The notes under the pieces: generated by a model
Told to the model about the DNA's origin: nothing
What the model saw: only the letters and a program-made list of their open reading frames with translations
Database searches by the model: none
Program-made: the position numbers and the translations under genes
Assembly: GCA_947483555.1 (NCBI GenBank)
Contig: CANKMW010000077.1
Span: forward strand, 1-46,494
Length of the DNA: 46,494 nt
Reading direction: 5' to 3'
From: Myxococcales bacterium
GTDB lineage: Bacteria; Myxococcota_A; Polyangia; Haliangiales; Haliangiaceae
Part shown: positions 43,434 through 46,494 of the stretch, one piece after another
Position numbering within the stretch: position 1 is the stretch's first letter
Layout: each line of letters opens with the position of its first letter

Positions 43434-44489
43434 CCAAGACACCTTGTTCACGCCGCACTCGTCATCGCGCTGATCGCGCCGATGGTGGTGGCGACGTCGG
43501 CCGCGGCGCAGCCGGCGACGGTGCAGGCGGAGCAACTGTTCCGCGACGGCAAGCGGCTCATGGGCGAGGGCAAGCTGCCGGAGGCCTGCAAGGCGTTCGA
43601 GGGCAGCTACCGGAAGGATCCGGTGGTCTCGACGCTGCTCAACCTCGCCGACTGCCGCGACAAGAACACGCAGTACGCGAGCGCCTGGGGCCACTTCCTC
43701 GACGCCGAGCGGATGACGCGCGGCAAGGCCGGCGAGGCGAACCTGAACACGACCGCCCGGACCCGCGCCGCGGCGCTCGAGAGCAAGCTGTCGTACCTCA
43801 TCATCAACGTGCCGGCCGATGCCAGCGTCGACGGGCTCGTGATCTCGCGCAACGGCGTGGCGGTCGACGAGGCGGAGTGGAACAGCGACATCCCGGTCGA
43901 CGGCGGGCCGTACGTCATCGAGGGCAAGGCGCCTGGCTACGAGGCGTGGTCGACCAAGGTCTTCGTCGGCGTGTCAGGCGACAAGGAGTCGGTCAACGTG
44001 CCGCGGTTCCGCGACCGGCCGAAGTCGGACAAGCCGGTCGTCGTCGGCGGCGACGGCGGTGGAGTCGGGACCAAGCCGGCGGGCGACCCGGGTGATCGAG
44101 CCGAGGCACCGGACCGGGTCGGCGACCGGCGATCCGGGCGCAAGACGATCGGCATGGTCTCGGTGGCTGGCGGCGGTGCGCTGGTGCTCGGCGGCCTGGC
44201 GGTCGGATACCTGGCCCAGCAGCAGTGGTCCGAGGCCAAGGAGCTGTGTGGAGCCGACCTGCTCTGCGACTCGCCCGCCGATCACGCGGCCGGGCAGGAG
44301 CTGGTCGATGGCGCGCGTTTCCGCGGAAACGTGGCGACCATCGTCACCGGTGCCGGCATCGCCGCGGTCGGTGTCGGCGTGGTGATGTGGCTGACGGCGC
44401 CCAGGGCCGAACGCCGTCGCGCGGCGGTCGCCGTCGCTCCGGTCGTGTCCTCGGACGGGTTCGGACTCGTGATCGGAGGTGCGCTGTGA
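43431..44489 (+). CDS. TPR/PEGA-like envelope protein, copy B
   Basis: 352 residues. The same layout as copy A: signal peptide, TPR-like helices, PEGA-like domain, linker, TM (GMVSVAGGGALVLGGLAVGY), Cys loop (CGADLLCDSPADH) and second TM (IVTGAGIAAVGVGVVMWLTA). Signal-peptide residues differ (MPRHLVHAALVIALIAPMVV against MQRQIVHAALVVALLAPTVV) while residues about 27-197 are identical. The linker is longer and different (Gly/Asp-rich, VVVGGDGGGVGTKPAGD). Purifying selection or gene conversion of the mature domain is likely. It overlaps the next lipoprotein gene by GTGA, exactly as copy A does. Confidence 0.85.
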   Translation: MPRHLVHAALVIALIAPMVVATSAAAQPATVQAEQLFRDGKRLMGEGKLPEACKAFEGSYRKDPVVSTLLNLADCRDKNTQYASAWGHFLDAERMTRGKAGEANLNTTARTRAAALESKLSYLIINVPADASVDGLVISRNGVAVDEAEWNSDIPVDGGPYVIEGKAPGYEAWSTKVFVGVSGDKESVNVPRFRDRPKSDKPVVVGGDGGGVGTKPAGDPGDRAEAPDRVGDRRSGRKTIGMVSVAGGGALVLGGLAVGYLAQQQWSEAKELCGADLLCDSPADHAAGQELVDGARFRGNVATIVTGAGIAAVGVGVVMWLTAPRAERRRAAVAVAPVVSSDGFGLVIGGAL

Positions 44490-45961
44490 AGTCGCTCGTC
44501 AGTCTCGGAATTCTGCTCTGCGTGGCGTCCTGCAACTCGATCCTCGGCATCCAGGATCTCGGCGAGAGCGGTGGCGACGGCGGCGGCGGCGACGGCGGCG
44601 GCGGCGACGGGGCCGGCGCGATCGGGACGGTGCGATTCCTCCTCGTGACGCCGGATATCTACGAAATCGACACCGGTCCCGCGACGCCCGCGGTTGCGAT
44701 CTACGTGGTGGGTGGCGGCAAGCTGCTGGACGCCACGTACGGGGTCGTGACGCCATTCGTCGATCTTCCCGCATCGCTCACGGCGGTCGAGATCCGCTCT
44801 CCGAACGGGGCGACTCTGCATGCGACCGTGGCTGTCACCTTTGACCGCAGGCCGGTCGCCGGCGAACACGCGACCGCGGTGATCCTCGGCACCCTCGGTG
44901 CCGACGTCAGCGCGCTCGACGCGGCTCGCGTCGTGGCGTTCAACGACGCGGAGTTCGGCGCCGGGCCCGAGCCGCAGGTTCGGGTCGTGCACGCCATCGC
45001 TGACCGGACCGGCCCGCTGTCCTACGCTGTCACGTACGCAGGCGTAGAAGACGCGGTTCGAGAGATCGGGAGCTTCTCGGTGGCAACGGCGAGTGAACAG
45101 TTGCCTGGTGGCATCGACACCCGCGTGGGGTTCGGTCAGGACGTGGTCAATACGCGGCTCTCCAGGGAGGTTTCGTTCACCCTGCCGGCGCAGGCGGCCG
45201 GTGCGAATGTGCTGCTCGTGCTCGGCGGCCGACAGCACGAGGCGGTCGCCGGTGATGACCCAGGCCTGACGCTGCATGTGGTCCCGGTGATTGGTGCGTC
45301 GACCCGGGTTCGACAGGATCCGGCCTTCCTCCTGACGAATTTCCTGGTGGACTGGCCGGGCAACCCGTTGGAGGTCAAGGATGCCAACGACGGCACCTTG
45401 CTCAGCGTCGTCTCGCTCGCGAGATCGACGCCGATGATCGTGTTTCAATCACCGTTCGCGGCCCGAACGGTGATTGTCGAAGGAGTCGATAACCTCGCGG
45501 CATTCATCCTGCCGGGTGTGCCGGCCGGGACGCGGAGGTACATCGCGCTGACAGGGTACATGAGCCCGGTGGCTGCACAGCCCGCGGCCGGCGCCATGAC
45601 CGTCGAGGTGGTCGAGGGCAACGATGGACTTACACACTGGGCGTTCATCCAGGCTTCGCCGGACCCAGCGGTGGTCGACCTCGGAGTCCACAACGCCGCC
45701 AACGAATCCGACCTCACGATCGCTGCGGGTCTCGCGTTCCGGACAAGCTTGCTCGTCAGCTCCGCTCCGGATGAGATCGATCTGATGCGGATCTCACCAG
45801 CTGGAGGCAGCCCGATCGCGACGTTTGCTGCGGGCGTCAGCGGCCGAAGGCAGATCACGGTACTGTCTGGAGTCCAGACCGGCGGCGAGTCGCTGCGCGT
45901 CACCACCACGAGTCTCGATCGGTGGCCGTGGACGATCGGCAACGCCATCGTTGGGCAGTGA
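44486..45961 (+). CDS. DUF4397-like lipoprotein, copy B (strongly diverged)
   Basis: 491 residues from GTG 44486. The signal peptide ends ILLCVASC, followed by NSILGIQDLG, which matches NLLLGVDDLV after the lipid Cys of copy A. A Gly/Asp spacer (GGDGGGGDGGGGDGAG) and beta-rich domains follow (GTVRFLLVTPDIYEIDTGPA, QVRVVHAIADRTGPLSYAVT). Beyond the first 20 residues the two copies share only weak DUF4397-like periodicity, in sharp contrast to the identical mature halves of the proteins encoded before them. Ligand or partner unknown. Confidence 0.7.
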   Translation: MKSLVSLGILLCVASCNSILGIQDLGESGGDGGGGDGGGGDGAGAIGTVRFLLVTPDIYEIDTGPATPAVAIYVVGGGKLLDATYGVVTPFVDLPASLTAVEIRSPNGATLHATVAVTFDRRPVAGEHATAVILGTLGADVSALDAARVVAFNDAEFGAGPEPQVRVVHAIADRTGPLSYAVTYAGVEDAVREIGSFSVATASEQLPGGIDTRVGFGQDVVNTRLSREVSFTLPAQAAGANVLLVLGGRQHEAVAGDDPGLTLHVVPVIGASTRVRQDPAFLLTNFLVDWPGNPLEVKDANDGTLLSVVSLARSTPMIVFQSPFAARTVIVEGVDNLAAFILPGVPAGTRRYIALTGYMSPVAAQPAAGAMTVEVVEGNDGLTHWAFIQASPDPAVVDLGVHNAANESDLTIAAGLAFRTSLLVSSAPDEIDLMRISPAGGSPIATFAAGVSGRRQITVLSGVQTGGESLRVTTTSLDRWPWTIGNAIVGQ

Positions 45962-46013
45962 AACGACCCGCGAGGTCGGGGCCCGAATGGCGAAGTCGGT
46001 CCTTCCCTTCGTT

Positions 46014-46325
46014 CTAGAAGGCGATGTCGCAGCAGATGGCCATCGCCGAGATGGAGCCGCCAGTGGTTGTCCGGCAGAACCAACCAGCCCCCGAAGGAAA
46101 GCTGTCCAAGACGGACGTGTTACCCGGAGTTGAACACCCGCCACCCATGACGATGTTGCCAGCGGGACAGCTGACCGTCTGGGTGGTAACACCGCCGGCT
46201 GCACCATTGGCCTGAGCGCAGGTCAGCGCAGACAGGCAGGTGGTCTGGCCGGTCTGCGCGATTGTTCGCATGTACTGGCCCGCGGGACAGGTCATGTTGT
46301 TCGTGAGGGCCGTACGTCGTTGCAC
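46014..46325 (-). CDS. Cys-rich protein fragment, probably 5'-truncated
   Basis: 103 residues from GTG 46325, which has no ribosome binding site. The sequence looks protein-like: NMTCPAGQYMRTIAQTGQTT, CAQANGAAGGVTTQTVSCPA, GGGC and GWFCRTTTGGSISAMAICCD, with regularly placed cysteines as in tail-fibre-like or surface domains. In the same frame QVSTDTTVQRR precedes the GTG, but upstream of about 46331 the frame turns into unlikely sequence. No signal peptide is present although the cysteines suggest export. A 5' end lost through insertion is the simplest reading; a very short real gene is possible. Confidence 0.45.
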   Translation of the reverse strand: MQRRTALTNNMTCPAGQYMRTIAQTGQTTCLSALTCAQANGAAGGVTTQTVSCPAGNIVMGGGCSTPGNTSVLDSFPSGAGWFCRTTTGGSISAMAICCDIAF

Positions 46326-46363
46326 CGTTGTGTCGGTGGAAACTTGGTTGGGTGTGGATCTCT

Positions 46364-46383
46364 CGCGGCAGCGTGATGCCGCG
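46364..46383. other. 7-bp stem-loop near a possible element boundary
   Basis: CGCGGCA and TGCCGCG pair perfectly around GCGTGA. It lies between the truncated Cys-rich frame and the plus-strand start at 46467. It could shield an inserted element from read-through or be a small regulatory hairpin. Confidence 0.4.
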
Positions 46384-46466
46384 TGATTCCGGGAGGTTGA
46401 TCCCTGGCGGGCTTTCCGGATCGATCGGGTGCCGGTAGGGTCGGCGACCTTCGAGGAGCACCGCCG

Positions 46467-46494
46467 ATGCCCGCTGCAGTCCGCACGATCGCCA
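46467..46494 (+). CDS. first nine codons of a plus-strand gene, cut by window end
   Basis: GAGGAG lies eight bases before ATG 46467, and MPAAVRTIA is read before the window ends. Too short to identify. If the sequence from about 46331 is a mobile-element end, this could be its transposase. Confidence 0.35.

Overview
The window looks like a chromosomal segment of a myxobacterium (Myxococcota), perhaps of the Haliangium/Kofleria type. The signs are very high GC with G/C-ending codons, many short lipoproteins with Asp/Gly/Pro-rich linkers after the lipobox, and PEGA, FHA, PilZ-REC, VIT/VWA, TSP3-OmpA and Sel1 proteins. HNH, Uma2 and collagen-like genes also occur. The assignment is inference from gene content; no rRNA or tRNA gene was seen.

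Layout. 1-728: start of a WXXGXW proline-rich envelope protein, divergent from trpS. 827-4187: trpS, a small anchored NTF2-like protein and recQ in an overlapping operon. 4298-8105: a VIT/P-domain/VWA secreted protein convergent with a PEGA protein. 8216-10569: a histidine kinase followed by a PilZ-receiver protein. 10605-12124: two coupled lipoprotein genes on the minus strand, one with a CAP domain. 12171-15823: promoter, cobalamin riboswitch, TonB-dependent receptor and beta-propeller lipoprotein, a B12 uptake operon. 15826-20609: minus-strand accessory genes (Sel1 lipoprotein, DUF1990, HNH endonuclease, Uma2, collagen-like lipoprotein) with tandem and palindromic repeats between them.

20720-25027: a cell-division/wall-remodelling cluster (FtsE-like, FtsX, EnvC-like LytM, small membrane protein, S41 protease). 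The FtsE-like protein has lost the usual ATPase residues and the LytM domain has lost its zinc ligands. 25092-29117: a two-FHA transmembrane TPR protein and a TSP3/OmpA outer-membrane protein. 29224-33736: an NHL lipoprotein, a small envelope protein, an ABC1/UbiB kinase-like protein, a mini membrane protein and a second Uma2 protein. 33753-35537: two minus-strand lipoproteins.

36001-40792: the strongest candidate for a new system. A 1324-residue modular protein has a PGKRT-type leader, hydrophobic central helices and a C-terminal tip of different base composition. It is followed at once by a small immunity-like gene and a zinc-binding two-helix membrane protein, so it reads as a polymorphic toxin operon. 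40846-45961: two tandem copies of a PEGA/TPR-like gene plus a DUF4397-like lipoprotein gene, separated by exactly 2585 bp, with a nearly invariant first half and strongly diverged lipoproteins. 46014-46494: a Cys-rich C-terminal fragment that may be cut by an inserted element, and the first codons of a plus-strand gene.
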